DNA from: Bacillus mycoides
Lineage (GTDB): Bacteria; Bacillota; Bacilli; Bacillales; Bacillaceae_G
Reading direction: 5' to 3'
NCBI RefSeq assembly: GCF_018742245.1
Contig: NZ_CP036132.1
Span: 1,731,001 to 1,795,000, forward strand
DNA: 64,000 bases
Each line of letters opens with the position of its first letter. Position 1 is the stretch's first letter. Made by a program: the position numbers and the translations under genes. This document shows positions 45,386 through 55,513 of the stretch, one piece after another. Below the pieces are notes generated by a model, which saw only the letters and a program-made list of their open reading frames with translations, searched no databases and had not been told where the DNA came from.

Positions 45386-45586
45386 ATGTTTAAAAAGTTT
45401 TTACTTTCTTTACCAGATTTTTCACTTGTATGTATCGTTCTCTACATAACGTACACAACTTCTCTTAGTTTTGGAACGATGTTATTAATCGCGATTGCAA
45501 TCGGAATAATTGGTGGTCTTGCTATAAGAATATGTACGGATTTATTCACATTCATCAAGTGGACAATCAAACAAAGGAAACCTTGA
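45386..45586 (+). CDS. Small membrane protein, 66 residues
   Basis: Two hydrophobic helices (about 10-28 and 31-50) and a basic tail (KWTIKQRKP), behind AGGAGAGGTGAAGAA. No family recognised. It is followed 31 bases later by another micro-membrane gene, so the two form a small operon. Confidence 0.6.
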   Translation: MFKKFLLSLPDFSLVCIVLYITYTTSLSFGTMLLIAIAIGIIGGLAIRICTDLFTFIKWTIKQRKP

Positions 45587-45617
45587 ATATGTTTAATAGC
45601 TATAAGGAGGGAATGAA

Positions 45618-45713
45618 ATGACGAAGAAAAAGAATAGAGTGAAAAACGAGATAGTACTTTGGACATTAACAGCGATTGGTCTTTTAATTGTATGGTACTT
45701 TTCTCAAAGATAA
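45618..45713 (+). CDS. Micro-membrane protein, 31 residues
   Basis: ATAAGGAGGGAATGAA precedes ATG. The product is MTKKKNRVKNEIVLW then TLTAIGLLIVWYFSQR: a basic N-terminus and one helix. The ribosome binding site is excellent and a terminator follows at once, so I consider it real. Function unknown. Confidence 0.65.
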   Translation: MTKKKNRVKNEIVLWTLTAIGLLIVWYFSQR

Positions 45714-45714
45714 A

Positions 45715-45755
45715 AACGCATCGTACTTTTAAAAGAAAGCACGATGCGTTTTTAT
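45715..45755. terminator. Bidirectional terminator
   Basis: AAACGCATCGTACTTT and AAAGCACGATGCGTTT form the stem between the micro-protein gene and msrA. Confidence 0.8.
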
Positions 45756-46291
45756 TATTTTTTTTGCCAATTTTCTTTTATGAAATCTTCACGACCAGAT
45801 TCTTTACGCTCGGTAGCATATTTCTCTGGATTCTTTTTATAGAAATGTTGGTGGTATTCCTCTGCTTCATAAAAAGGTGCAGCTGAGCGAATTTCAGTCA
45901 CAATAGGATTTTTAAACATACCGCTTTCTGCTAGAGTTTGCTTCGATTTTTCTGCAAGTTCTTTTTGTGTTTCATTATGATAAAAAATTGCTGTGCGGTA
46001 AGAGGGACCACGATCGAAAAATTGTCCGCCGTCATCAGTTGGATCAATTTGTGGCCAATATAAATCTAGTAATTTTTGATACGGGAAAATAGAGGGATCA
46101 AATGTAATTTGAACGACTTCTAAATGTCCCGATGTCCCTGATTTTACTTGTTCGTATGTTGGGTTTTCTATATGACCACCCGCATAACCAGAAATGATTT
46201 TTTGAATGCCAGGAAGCTCGTCAAATGGCTTTACCATGCACCAAAAACAACCGCCTGCGAAGGTTGCGAGTTCGTATGTTTTTTCGGACAT
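45755..46291 (-). CDS. msrA: Peptide methionine sulfoxide reductase A
   Basis: A 178-residue MsrA, which reduces methionine-S-sulfoxide in proteins. The catalytic Cys lies in [11 protein letters not shown] near residue 11-16; [23 protein letters not shown] and [10 protein letters not shown] are the other conserved blocks. The ATG at 46291 follows AGGAGGATTACAGCA; the longer upstream frame lacks such a site. No fused MsrB domain. Confidence 0.94.
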   Translation of the reverse strand: MSEKTYELATFAGGCFWCMVKPFDELPGIQKIISGYAGGHIENPTYEQVKSGTSGHLEVVQITFDPSIFPYQKLLDLYWPQIDPTDDGGQFFDRGPSYRTAIFYHNETQKELAEKSKQTLAESGMFKNPIVTEIRSAAPFYEAEEYHQHFYKKNPEKYATERKESGREDFIKENWQKK

Positions 46292-46381
46292 TGCTGTAAT
46301 CCTCCTAAATGTATATGTTTTATACAGTATTATATAAATTGTTTTATTGCGCAATAAAAAAGATTTGAAAATATATGTTTT

Positions 46382-47140
46382 TTATAAACAAGATCCTCCG
46401 CTCACATCGATCAATTGTCCAGTAACCCAGCGGCTATCAGGAGAAGCGAGAAATGCAGCGGTATCGGCAATGTCTTCTACTTCACCTAATCGATTGAAAG
46501 CTGAAATGTTAGTAGCGTACTGTTTCATCATTGGATCGATCAAGAGTTCCGCATTCATATCTGTTTTAATGAAGCCTGGAAGTATTGCATTTACAGTAAT
46601 ACCTCGTGCGCCAAGTTGTTTTGCTAGAGTGAAAGTCATTGTGTTAATTGCACCTTTCGTCATACTATATGCAACGAAATCAGGTAAAGAAATGCGAGTT
46701 GCGGCTGATGAGATATTAACAATCCGGCTATTGTCACGTAAACGCGGTAGAGCTTGTTGGATGATGAAGAATGGTGCTTTTGCATTTACTGAAACGATTC
46801 TATCAAAAAAATGTTCAGTCGTTTCTTCAATAAAAGCACCAGGTCCAATTCCAGCGTTGTTTATTAAAATATCAAATTCCGTTCCACCAGTTCGATTTTG
46901 CAATTCAGTATCTAAAGAGTTATATAGATTTTCTACACCGTGTAAAGATTCAAGATTTGCACCGATAGAAAAAGCTGATCCGCCATTTGATTGAATTTCA
47001 TGAACAGTTTCTTCAGCATCTTCTTTTCGGTTACCATAATGAACAGCAACTAATGCACCGTCGTTTGCTAAACGCTTTGCGATAGCACGTCCAATTCCTC
47101 GGCTTGCTCCAGTAACTAATGCTATTTTACCTTTTAACAT
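46382..47140 (-). CDS. Short-chain dehydrogenase/reductase (FabG-like)
   Basis: A 252-residue classical SDR. Cofactor motif [15 protein letters not shown] is at residues 10-24, NNAGIG near 92, catalytic serine in ISSAATRI near 145 and the YSMTKGA Tyr-Lys pair near 160. [12 protein letters not shown] after the second strand suggests NADP preference. Close to 3-oxoacyl-ACP reductase and glucose dehydrogenase-like members, but substrate not determined. The start follows minus-strand TGAGGAGATGAGAGAACT. Confidence 0.88.
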   Translation of the reverse strand: MLKGKIALVTGASRGIGRAIAKRLANDGALVAVHYGNRKEDAEETVHEIQSNGGSAFSIGANLESLHGVENLYNSLDTELQNRTGGTEFDILINNAGIGPGAFIEETTEHFFDRIVSVNAKAPFFIIQQALPRLRDNSRIVNISSAATRISLPDFVAYSMTKGAINTMTFTLAKQLGARGITVNAILPGFIKTDMNAELLIDPMMKQYATNISAFNRLGEVEDIADTAAFLASPDSRWVTGQLIDVSGGSCL

Positions 47141-47326
47141 AGTTCTCTCATCTCCTCATAAATTTTTTATATGTTTTTAAGTTGTTTTTCTTTATGTAGA
47201 AAAGCAAACATACTTAAGTAATATATGAGTACGTGTAAGGAGGTCATTCCAATTTTGTTTTGAGAAAAAATAAATAACTTTTTAGTATATGAATTGAGAT
47301 TGAAAAATAAATTTTCAAAAAATATA

Positions 47327-47356
47327 TTGACAATGAAAAGAAGAAAGTCCTATAAT
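47327..47356 (+). promoter_or_regulatory. Promoter of the ilvD leader
   Basis: TTGACA (47327-47332), 18-base spacer, TATAAT (47351-47356). Confidence 0.75.
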
Positions 47357-47404
47357 ACGTTTAATAAATAAAAGTTAATTGAGAATTTTCTGACTTTATA
47401 TCTT

Positions 47405-47702
47405 GTATATGCAAAGAAGAGGAAAGTAGATGATTATGATCGTTTCAGAGAGCTACTCCAAGGCTGCGAGAGTAGTAACCATCGAATCATTGAATATCAC
47501 CTCGGAGCATCGCTTGCGAAAGGGAAACTGAGTAGAGGGCGGCGGCATCGTCTCCGGTAAAAGGACGGGGGTCTGATTGGACCTACAGAGCTTATATTTC
47601 GTGAGAAGTGTAAGGAAGCTGAGTGGTAACGCGAAACTCTCGCCTCAGCAATCAAAGCTACTATTAAGTAGTAGTTGATTGCTGAGGTGAGAGTTTTTAT
47701 TT
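47405..47702 (+). ncRNA. T-box riboswitch, isoleucine specifier (AUC)
   Basis: Following TTGAAT, the specifier ATC stands at 47496-47498 before ACCTCGGAG, the same register as in the other two T-boxes. The antiterminator box is the variant GAGTGGTAACGCG, and the terminator is a long stem ACTCTCGCCTCAGCAATC with its near-perfect complement and TTTTTA. Isoleucine limitation would open ilvD-ilvA. Confidence 0.92.
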
Positions 47703-47753
47703 TAAAAAATAGATTAAGTAAGAGAAAAAATGTGTAAGAAGGGATTTGACAAG

Positions 47754-49427
47754 ATGAGAAGTGACATGATTAAAAAAGGTTTTGATAAAGCTCCGCATCG
47801 TAGTTTATTAAAAGCAACTGGTTTAAAAGATGAAGATTTTGATAAACCGTTTATAGCAATTTGTAATTCTTTTATTGAAATTATTCCAGGTCATAAGCAC
47901 TTAAATGAGTTTGGGAAACTTGTTAAAGAAGCAGTGCGTGCAGCAGGCATGGTTCCATTTGAATTTAATACAATTGGAGTAGATGATGGGATTGCGATGG
48001 GCCATATCGGTATGCGTTATTCGCTTCCGAGTCGTGAAATTATTGCAGATTCAGTAGAAACGGTTGTAAATGCACACTGGTTTGACGGAATGATTTGTAT
48101 TCCGAACTGTGACAAAATTACACCAGGTATGATGATGGCTGCACTTCGCATAAACATTCCAACTGTTTTTGTTTCAGGTGGACCGATGGCAGCTGGGAAA
48201 ACATCTAAAGGGGAAGTTGTCGATTTAAGTTCTGTTTTTGAAGGGGTAGGAGCCTACCAATCTGGGAAAATTTCAGAAGAAGAATTAAAGGATATTGAAG
48301 ATCATGGCTGTCCATCTTGTGGTTCTTGTTCCGGTATGTTTACAGCGAACTCTATGAACTGTTTATGTGAAGTGTTAGGCTTAGCTCTTCCTGGTAACGG
48401 GAGTATTTTAGCAATTGATCCAAGACGTGAGGAGTTAATTAAACAAGCAGCAGAAAAATTGAAAATTTTAATTGAAAGAGATATTAAACCACGCGACATT
48501 GTAACAGAAGAAGCAATTGATGATGCGTTTGCACTTGATATGGCGATGGGTGGATCAACGAATACAGTATTACACACGTTAGCACTCGCGCAAGAGGCGG
48601 GGTTAGATTACGATATGAACCGCATTGATGCAGTTTCAAGGCGTGTACCGCATTTATGTAAAGTAAGTCCAGCTTCTAATTGGCATATGGAAGATATCGA
48701 TCGAGCAGGCGGGATTAGTGCAATTTTGAAAGAGATGAGCCGAAAAGAAGGGGTACTTCACCTTGATCGTATAACTGCTACTGGGCAAACGTTACGAGAA
48801 AATATCGCTCATGCAGAGATTCAAGATAAGGAAGTGATTCATTCTCTCGAAAATCCTCATAGTGAAGAAGGGGGATTACGTATATTAAAAGGAAACCTTG
48901 CGAAAGATGGAGCGGTTATTAAAAGCGGAGCAACCGAAGTAAAACGATTTGAAGGACCTTGCGTTATTTTTAATTCACAAGATGAGGCGCTTGCCGGCAT
49001 TATGCTTGGGAAAGTTAAGAAAGGAGACGTAGTTGTCATTCGCTATGAGGGGCCAAGAGGCGGACCTGGTATGCCGGAAATGTTAGCACCAACATCAGCA
49101 ATTGCTGGTATGGGATTAGGAGCTGATGTTGCACTTTTAACTGATGGTCGCTTCTCTGGTGCTTCACGTGGTATTTCAGTAGGGCACATTTCACCAGAAG
49201 CAGCTGCGGGAGGAACGATTGCACTTCTTGAAAAAGGAGATATTGTATGTATTGATGTTGAGGAACGCTTGTTAGAAGTAAGAGTTAGTGATGAAGAATT
49301 AGATAAACGTAAAAAAGAATGGAAACGACCGGAACCAAAAGTGAAAACTGGCTGGCTTGGACGTTATGCGCAGATGGTAACATCGGCGAATACAGGTGCA
49401 GTTCTAAAAATCCCAAATTTTGATTGA
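47754..49427 (+). CDS. ilvD: Dihydroxy-acid dehydratase
   Basis: A 557-residue IlvD, the fourth step of isoleucine and valine synthesis. The iron-sulfur cysteines lie in [12 protein letters not shown] (near residue 122) and [12 protein letters not shown] (near 190), and [19 protein letters not shown] is the C-terminal signature. ATG at 47754 ([15 protein letters not shown]) follows AAGGGATTTGACAAG; the in-frame ATG at 47730 is probably not used. ilvA follows 31 bases downstream in the same transcript. Confidence 0.96.
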   Translation: MRSDMIKKGFDKAPHRSLLKATGLKDEDFDKPFIAICNSFIEIIPGHKHLNEFGKLVKEAVRAAGMVPFEFNTIGVDDGIAMGHIGMRYSLPSREIIADSVETVVNAHWFDGMICIPNCDKITPGMMMAALRINIPTVFVSGGPMAAGKTSKGEVVDLSSVFEGVGAYQSGKISEEELKDIEDHGCPSCGSCSGMFTANSMNCLCEVLGLALPGNGSILAIDPRREELIKQAAEKLKILIERDIKPRDIVTEEAIDDAFALDMAMGGSTNTVLHTLALAQEAGLDYDMNRIDAVSRRVPHLCKVSPASNWHMEDIDRAGGISAILKEMSRKEGVLHLDRITATGQTLRENIAHAEIQDKEVIHSLENPHSEEGGLRILKGNLAKDGAVIKSGATEVKRFEGPCVIFNSQDEALAGIMLGKVKKGDVVVIRYEGPRGGPGMPEMLAPTSAIAGMGLGADVALLTDGRFSGASRGISVGHISPEAAAGGTIALLEKGDIVCIDVEERLLEVRVSDEELDKRKKEWKRPEPKVKTGWLGRYAQMVTSANTGAVLKIPNFD

Positions 49428-49458
49428 GCCAATTTAAAAGAGATAAGGATGATACGGA

Positions 49459-50721
49459 ATGGTGCAAAAGGTAAAGGAGAGAGTGAAAATTGAAGATATC
49501 TTAATGGCTCATAATTGCATGAAAGATATCGTTATTAAAACACCGTTACAACGAGATTCAGTTTTATCTGAGAAATATGAATGTGATGTATACGTTAAGC
49601 GAGAAGATTTACAAGTTATTCGTTCTTTCAAAATTCGTGGTGCGTATAATTTAATTCAAAGTTTACCGAAAGAAAAGTTACAAAATGGTGTTGTTTGTGC
49701 AAGTGCTGGTAATCATGCACAAGGAGTGGCTTATACATGTAATTTATTGAAGATTTCGTCAAAGATTTTCATGCCGACAACGACACCTAAGCAAAAAGTA
49801 TCACAAGTTGAATTTTTCGGTGGTGATTTCGCAGAAATTGTATTAGTTGGTGATACATTTGATAGTGCTTTCCAAGAGGCGCAGCGCTATTGTGTGGAAA
49901 ATAGGATGACATTTGTTCATCCGTTCGATGATCCGTATGTCGTTGCTGGTCAAGGAACAGTCGCTGTTGAAATTATGCATGATATGGAGAAACCAGTTGA
50001 TTATATATTTACAGCAATTGGCGGTGGTGGATTAGCATCTGGTATTGGTACATATGTAAAGGGGGTTAGTCCTACTACAAAGGTAATCGGTGTAGAACCG
50101 ATGGGAGCTGCATCTATGAAAGAAGCTTTTCTTCAAAATGAAAATGTTGCATTAGAAAAGATTGATAGTTTTGTTGATGGAGCAGCAGTTAAGAAAGTAG
50201 GAAAGTTAACTTTTGAAACTTGTAAAGATGTAATTGATGACATTGTTTTAGTACCAGAGGGAAAGGTTTGTACAACGATTTTAGAATTGTATAAGAAAAA
50301 TGCGATTGTAGCTGAACCGGCTGGTGCGCTTTCTATTGCAGCACTTGATCTATACAGAGATGAAATAAAGGGGAAAACAGTTGTATGTACGTTAAGTGGT
50401 GGGAATAATGATATTGATAGAATGCAAGAAATGAAAGAACGATCCCTTATTCATGAAGGATTAAAGCACTATTTCATCATTGAATTTCCTCAACGTTCAG
50501 GAGCACTGCGAGAGTTTCTTGATAAAGGATTAGGACCGGAAGATGATATTACTCGCTTTGAGTATATTAAGAAACATAATAAAGAAAATGGTCCAGCTTT
50601 AGTGGGGGTAGAATTAAAACATAGGGAAGACTATGAAGCTTTAATTACTCGTTTTCAAAAAAATAACATTCAATTTGTGGAGCTTAATAAAAATCCTGTG
50701 CTGTTTGATTTACTTATTTAA
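49459..50721 (+). CDS. ilvA: Threonine dehydratase (biosynthetic)
   Basis: A 420-residue PLP enzyme deaminating threonine to 2-oxobutanoate, the first committed step to isoleucine. PLP lysine is in VIRSFKIRGAYN near residue 53, the glycine loop is AIGGGGLASGIG near 190, and a single ACT-like regulatory domain follows (HYFIIEFPQRSGALREFL). The single domain is the short Bacillus form. Pairing with ilvD behind an Ile T-box fits the pathway. Confidence 0.95.
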   Translation: MVQKVKERVKIEDILMAHNCMKDIVIKTPLQRDSVLSEKYECDVYVKREDLQVIRSFKIRGAYNLIQSLPKEKLQNGVVCASAGNHAQGVAYTCNLLKISSKIFMPTTTPKQKVSQVEFFGGDFAEIVLVGDTFDSAFQEAQRYCVENRMTFVHPFDDPYVVAGQGTVAVEIMHDMEKPVDYIFTAIGGGGLASGIGTYVKGVSPTTKVIGVEPMGAASMKEAFLQNENVALEKIDSFVDGAAVKKVGKLTFETCKDVIDDIVLVPEGKVCTTILELYKKNAIVAEPAGALSIAALDLYRDEIKGKTVVCTLSGGNNDIDRMQEMKERSLIHEGLKHYFIIEFPQRSGALREFLDKGLGPEDDITRFEYIKKHNKENGPALVGVELKHREDYEALITRFQKNNIQFVELNKNPVLFDLLI

Positions 50722-50756
50722 TAAAAGAAAAGAGTTAACATACAATTATACTTGAA

Positions 50757-50809
50757 ATAAAAAAGATAGATACAAGCGGCGGGAAATATTGCTTGTTCTA
50801 TCTTTTTTA
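50757..50809. terminator. Terminator after ilvA
   Basis: AAAAGATAGA and TCTATCTTTT enclose a second short stem; T run follows. Confidence 0.75.
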
Positions 50810-50820
50810 TTCTTTGAAAG

Positions 50821-51048
50821 TTAAACGAAATACGTTCCATATTTAAGAAGGATAAAGCTAGTTAACCAAAAAAGTATTGCAATACGAATGATTATGTACA
50901 TTGTAAATTCAAAGGGAGAAAGTTTTCTCTCTCGCTTTATTTTTCTTAGAAGTCTAACCGAAAAAACGGAACATAAAAGCAGGATCGCTATAGATAGTTC
51001 ATACACTTTTTCTAGCAGACTTATATTTTCTAACAAGTTTTTCAGCAT
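50821..51048 (-). CDS. Small membrane protein, 75 residues
   Basis: Two hydrophobic helices (about 15-33 and 46-70) with a basic loop (RLLRKIKRERKLSPFE). Start taken at ATG 51048 (MLKNLLEN), about nine bases after AAAAAGGTG; ATG 51054 is also possible. No family recognised. Head-to-tail with the CapA-like gene but separated by its stop and about 40 bases, on the same strand downstream of it. Confidence 0.5.
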   Translation of the reverse strand: MLKNLLENISLLEKVYELSIAILLLCSVFSVRLLRKIKRERKLSPFEFTMYIIIRIAILFWLTSFILLKYGTYFV

Positions 51049-51099
51049 ATACATCACCTTTTTGTAATGTATATCACAGAGAAATGGATCTCATGCTGT

Positions 51100-52203
51100 T
51101 TAGTTGCGTTTGTTTATTATTTTCCCAGTATCATCAATTTCTACATCAGTTGAAACCGTTTGTAAATATTGTAGAGCTTTTTTCTTTTCTTCTTCATTTA
51201 CAGGGGAAACTTGGTTGTTGCGAATGATGTAAGGATTGAATGACATTTGGACATCTTTTCCTTTAAAGGTTAAAGTTAATACGCCAGTTTCGGCGCTTTT
51301 TCCATTCACATAACTTGGGAATAAAAAGTTTCCTAATGAGTAAGCGATAGGCACTTTATTATAATACTCAAACCCTTGTAACCAATGCGGGTGACTTCCA
51401 ACAATCGCATCAGCACCCGCCTCTACCATTTTCGGAACATATTGTTTCTGGTATTCTATCGGGCGATTTGATTTTTCGACGCCCCAATGCATATAGACGA
51501 TTACATAATCAGCATCTTTCTTTTGCTCGTGAATTGTTTTTGTTACAAGATCTAGATCATATCCGTTTGCAACGCCGGGTTTATTGTCACCAGCTACCCA
51601 ATTAAAGTTAGGCATAAAGCGTACAAAGGAAAGAAATTTAAACTTTTTTCCTTTTACAGTTAGTTCACGAGCTGTATAGGCATCTTCAACATTTTTTCCG
51701 GCTCCAGTGTAAGGTAGTTTTAACTTTTCGACGTGAGAAATGGTGTCTAGTAGTCCATCTTGTCCATAATCAAGCGTATGGTTATTGCCAATGTTTACGA
51801 TGTCATATCCGGTGTTTTTAATGGCTTGTAGTGTGGATGGATCACTTTTAATCCAAAATTGTTGCCCAGGTACTTTTTTTTCTCTCGTTGTAAATGCTGA
51901 CTCTAAATTAACAAAAGAAATATCAGCTTTCGTTATTTCTTCTTTTACATGTTGAAACGGATAATCAGCCCCATTTTTTTCAATTACGGGACGTAATTGC
52001 CAATCGAACATTGTATCACCAGAGAAGGTGAGCGTGATTTCTGGGTCTTCTATTTTCTTTTCACTTTTTGAGGCCGTTTTACTAGAATTGTTTTGCATAT
52101 CGGGTTTGTCTTTCGCTTTTGAAATAAAAGTGTAATTGATTAATAAAACAATTGGTGTAATGAAAAAGGCTATTAAAATAAGTCGTTTTAATAAAGTTTT
52201 CAT
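51100..52203 (-). CDS. CapA/PgsA-family metallophosphatase-like protein
   Basis: A 367-residue membrane-anchored protein: N-terminal helix at 9-28, a Lys/Ser-rich linker, then a CapA domain with LTFSGDTMFDWQLRP near 57, NLESAFTTREKK, IGNNHTLDYGQDGLLDT and VGSHPHWLQGFEYY. These hold the metal-binding Asp, Asn and His residues of calcineurin-like enzymes. CapA proteins take part in poly-gamma-glutamate export, but this is a stand-alone copy without capBCE neighbours, so its substrate is open. Confidence 0.85.
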   Translation of the reverse strand: MKTLLKRLILIAFFITPIVLLINYTFISKAKDKPDMQNNSSKTASKSEKKIEDPEITLTFSGDTMFDWQLRPVIEKNGADYPFQHVKEEITKADISFVNLESAFTTREKKVPGQQFWIKSDPSTLQAIKNTGYDIVNIGNNHTLDYGQDGLLDTISHVEKLKLPYTGAGKNVEDAYTARELTVKGKKFKFLSFVRFMPNFNWVAGDNKPGVANGYDLDLVTKTIHEQKKDADYVIVYMHWGVEKSNRPIEYQKQYVPKMVEAGADAIVGSHPHWLQGFEYYNKVPIAYSLGNFLFPSYVNGKSAETGVLTLTFKGKDVQMSFNPYIIRNNQVSPVNEEEKKKALQYLQTVSTDVEIDDTGKIINKRN

Positions 52204-52476
52204 AGCTACCGTCCCTTTTGGTTTTGTCCCGCTTTGTTCAACTGATAAAAATCTATCACTGACTAAAGGTTCCCTGTATACCGTAATCGTGAACTTCCAT
52301 AATGAGTGTAGTGGAAATAACGTATAGATAGATTCATAGATGCTAAAAAAGCGGGTTGTTAGTAATGGAAATCACTTGTTAATATTCTCAATATTAAGTT
52401 AACATATAGGTAACCTTTAAAGCAATGTGTAATCCAGAATATAGTAATAAAGAATGCAGAGGATGGAGAATGTAAT

Positions 52477-53196
52477 ATGGTTATATTAGGAGCAGTTGTA
52501 AATGGAGTCTGCATTATAATTGGAACTTTGTTTGGTAAATTATTTAGTAATATTCCAGAAAGTATGAGAGGGACGATTATGCATGCAATTGGTTTAACGG
52601 TTGCTGCACTTGGACTTCAAATGGCATTGAAGAGTGAAAATTTTCTCGTTGTGATTTTAAGTTTAGTTATTGGGGCGGTAATTGGAGAATGGCTACAATT
52701 AGAAGAAAGATTAACACATTTAGGAGAATGGCTAGAAAATAAAGTTGGATCGAAAGGTAAAGGAAGTATATCAGAAGGTTTTGTAACAGCTACGCTTATT
52801 TTTGCAATCGGCGCAATGGGGGTACTTGGAGCATTAGACAGTGGGATTCGCGGAAATCATGATATTTTATTCACAAAGGCGATTATAGATGGATTCATTT
52901 CTATTATATTAACGACAACTCTAGGAATTGGCGTAGTATTTTCAGCGATTCCAGTGATTTTATATGAGGGAGGTATTGCAGTTTTTGCAACGCAAATTAA
53001 TAGTTTTGTTCCAAAAGAATTAATGAATCAATTTATAGTGGAAATGACGGCTACGGGCGGTATTATGATATTCGCCATCGGATTAAATTTACTTGGATTT
53101 ATTAAAATTAAAGTGGCAAATTTACTTCCAGGCATATTAATGGTTGGAGTGATTGTTTCTATTATATATGGTTATGGTTTGATAATAAGTCATTAG
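52477..53196 (+). CDS. DUF554 membrane protein (YqgA-like)
   Basis: A 239-residue protein with six or seven hydrophobic helices. The opening GAVVNGVCIIIGTLFGKLFS, then FVTATLIFAIGAMGVLGALD and the closing GLNLLGFIKIKVANLLPGIL are typical of DUF554. The function is unknown, presumably transport. 14 bases separate it from the ClpN-GNAT gene. The 270 bases before it hold no recognisable feature. Confidence 0.83.
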   Translation: MVILGAVVNGVCIIIGTLFGKLFSNIPESMRGTIMHAIGLTVAALGLQMALKSENFLVVILSLVIGAVIGEWLQLEERLTHLGEWLENKVGSKGKGSISEGFVTATLIFAIGAMGVLGALDSGIRGNHDILFTKAIIDGFISIILTTTLGIGVVFSAIPVILYEGGIAVFATQINSFVPKELMNQFIVEMTATGGIMIFAIGLNLLGFIKIKVANLLPGILMVGVIVSIIYGYGLIISH

Positions 53197-53210
53197 GGGA
53201 AGGGATATAG

Positions 53211-54077
53211 ATGGTGGAATTCCAATTTACAAAACGTGCATATAAAATATTGGAGATTGCAGCAGGGGAGGCTGAGTGTAATAAAGGAATTATTCATCCA
53301 GTTCATCTATTTATAGGAGCTTGTAAGGAAGGTACTGGAGTTTGTGCGGAGTTACATATGTATTTATTTCACACGGTGGGTATGGATTTTTTAGCAAAAA
53401 TATCGTTACTCCAACAATATTATGCAAATGAAATAGAATACATAAATGTTGGGGAGTTTAAAGTTTCAAATAAGACGATAGAAGTTTTAAGAATAGCGAA
53501 GAAACGGAAGGAACGTTTTCAGCAAGTATTAATAAATGAAGGACATGTTTTATATGCGATTTTTCAAGGGGATACAGTTATTGAAAAGGTTTTAAGTAAA
53601 AATGTGCAAAAAGATGTATTGCAAATTACATCTGAGCCAAGAGACTTAACCGTTGCTTTAAAAAGATTTAATCCTATTTATAATAATTTAAGCTGTAATA
53701 TTAGAAGAGCGATCTTTTCTGATTTTGAAAAGTTAGCACGTTTTGTTAAGGATGAATTTGGTGAGCGTTGGTTAAAATCTTTAGATTATGGATTTCGGAC
53801 ATATAAAGAAGAGTTACCTATTTTTATTGCGGAGGAAGGAGGAGAAATTATTGGTTTCGCTTGTTACGATGTTGTGAGAGGAAAGAAAGGGTTGTTTGGC
53901 CCTATGGGTACAGCGAAACATAATCGTGTGAACGGTGTTGGGAAGGAATTGTTACATCATTGTTTATATAGTATGAAGCAAGATAGATATGAATATGCAA
54001 TTATTGGACAAGCAGGTCCGATTGAGTTTTACGAGAGAAGTTGTAATGCGAGTTTAATACAGATAGAGAATAATTAA
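53211..54077 (+). CDS. Clp N-domain fused to a GNAT acetyltransferase
   Basis: A 288-residue protein. Residues 1-145 are a double Clp-N (ClpC/ClpA amino-terminal) domain: FTKRAYKILEIAAGEAECNK, IIHPVHLFIGACKEG, then VSNKTIEVLRIAKKRKERF and INEGHVLYAIFQGD. Residues 155-288 form a GNAT domain (IRRAIFSDFEKLARFVKDEF, PIFIAEEGGEIIGFACYDV, NRVNGVGKELLHHCLYSM with acetyl-CoA loop). No AAA+ domain is present. The Clp-N part normally binds adaptor or misfolded proteins, so it may deliver a target to the acetyltransferase. Cotranscribed with DUF554. Confidence 0.8.
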   Translation: MVEFQFTKRAYKILEIAAGEAECNKGIIHPVHLFIGACKEGTGVCAELHMYLFHTVGMDFLAKISLLQQYYANEIEYINVGEFKVSNKTIEVLRIAKKRKERFQQVLINEGHVLYAIFQGDTVIEKVLSKNVQKDVLQITSEPRDLTVALKRFNPIYNNLSCNIRRAIFSDFEKLARFVKDEFGERWLKSLDYGFRTYKEELPIFIAEEGGEIIGFACYDVVRGKKGLFGPMGTAKHNRVNGVGKELLHHCLYSMKQDRYEYAIIGQAGPIEFYERSCNASLIQIENN

Positions 54078-54108
54078 CCAACTTCATATAGGGGAGTTGG
54101 TTTTATTA
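54077..54108 (+). terminator. Terminator after the ClpN-GNAT gene
   Basis: AACCAACTTC pairs with GGAGTTGGTT (G-T at one place), followed by TTATT. Confidence 0.55.
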
Positions 54109-54244
54109 TGAAAACGTTGTAGGAATGTAGTGATTCTTACTAGAAAATAGCGGGTTTTATAGTAAATCTTACATGTAAAGCAAATTACTAAACTTTTTCT
54201 AGAAAACGGTGTAGAATGGGGAGCGAAAGAAAGAAGGTGTGAAA

Positions 54245-55459
54245 ATGGCCAGCTGGAAACGAAATTTAATGATTTGTTGGCTAGGTTGTTTTACCACTGC
54301 AGCCGGTATGAGTTTAGTAATTCCTTTTTTATCTTTTTATATTGAGGAATTAGGGGTGACCGGCACTTCTAGTATTGCACAGTGGTCGGGACTTGCATTT
54401 GGTGTAACATTTTTAATGGGTGCGATTGTATCACCGATATGGGGAAAACTCGGTGATATACATGGACGGAAATTGATGCTTATACGTGCTAGCCTTGGTA
54501 TGGCGATAATTATGACGCTTATGGGGTTTGTGACGGACGTGTATCAACTAGTCGCACTTCGGTTTTTAATGGGAGCGGTATCTGGTTTCCTTTCTACAGC
54601 GATGACATTTATTGCTGCAGAAACTCCGCAAGAACATTCAGGTTGGGCAATTTCTACAATCTCAACTGGAGGCGTGAGCGGTTCATTACTTGGGCCGATA
54701 CTCGGAGGTTATTTGTCAGAGTTAATCGGAATGCGCCATGTTTTTCTAGTTACAGGAGCTTTCTTATTCCTTTCCTTTCTTATCGTCTTTTTCTTCTTAC
54801 ATGAAGAGAAACATTCTGCTAAAGCAAAAAAGGCACAGCCGAAAAAAGTATGGACGATGGTCCCTGCAAAACATTTAATAATAAGTTTATTTGTAGCAAC
54901 GTTTATTATTCAGCTTGCAAATATGTCGATTCAACCTATTATTACGTTGTACGTAAAGCATTTGGCAGGACCAGGAACAGATCATATTGAAATGATTGCA
55001 GGTGCAGTCATGTCTGCGACAGGATTAGCAGTTATTTTAGCAGCTCCTAAGCTAGGAAGATTATCAGATCATATTGGACCTCAAAAAACGTTAGTTGTAG
55101 CGTTGTTTGCTGCAGGAATTATTTTTATCCCGCAAGCATTTGTAACCTCAGCTTGGCAACTATTAATTCTTCGCTTTTTATTAGGTATTGCACAAGCAGG
55201 ACTATTACCTTCCGTACAAACTCTACTAAAACAACATACGCCAACCCATGTAACGGGACGAATATTTGGATATAATCAATCGTTTCAGTTTTTAGGAAAT
55301 ATGATTGGACCAGTACTTGGCGGACAAATTGCAGCTCATGCGGGATTCCAATATGTTTTCTTCTCTACATCATCATTATTATTTATTGCATGTATTTGGG
55401 TTTATTTTCATAGTAAGAACGCAGAGGTATCAGAGAAACAACATTTGGAAGTTAGTTAA
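54245..55459 (+). CDS. MFS multidrug efflux transporter
   Basis: A 404-residue, 12-helix permease. Loop 2-3 has IWGKLGDIHGRKLMLIRASL and helix 5 has STGGVSGSLLGPILGGYLSE (motif C of drug:proton antiporters). ATG at 54245 follows AAGGTGTGAAA. Monocistronic between terminators. Substrate unknown, similar in build to NorA/YitG-type pumps. Confidence 0.82.
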   Translation: MASWKRNLMICWLGCFTTAAGMSLVIPFLSFYIEELGVTGTSSIAQWSGLAFGVTFLMGAIVSPIWGKLGDIHGRKLMLIRASLGMAIIMTLMGFVTDVYQLVALRFLMGAVSGFLSTAMTFIAAETPQEHSGWAISTISTGGVSGSLLGPILGGYLSELIGMRHVFLVTGAFLFLSFLIVFFFLHEEKHSAKAKKAQPKKVWTMVPAKHLIISLFVATFIIQLANMSIQPIITLYVKHLAGPGTDHIEMIAGAVMSATGLAVILAAPKLGRLSDHIGPQKTLVVALFAAGIIFIPQAFVTSAWQLLILRFLLGIAQAGLLPSVQTLLKQHTPTHVTGRIFGYNQSFQFLGNMIGPVLGGQIAAHAGFQYVFFSTSSLLFIACIWVYFHSKNAEVSEKQHLEVS

Positions 55460-55473
55460 TTAGGTGAATAAAC

Positions 55474-55513
55474 AGTAAAAAGGATGAAGCAATATTTGCT
55501 CCATCCTTTTTCA
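55474..55513. terminator. Bidirectional terminator
   Basis: AAAAAGGATG and CATCCTTTTT form the stem, loop about 14 bases. Confidence 0.75.

Noticed and set aside
46347..46994. A 215-codon plus-strand frame across the SDR gene
   Set aside because: Fully antisense to a gene with complete SDR motifs; codon pattern is that of a shadow.
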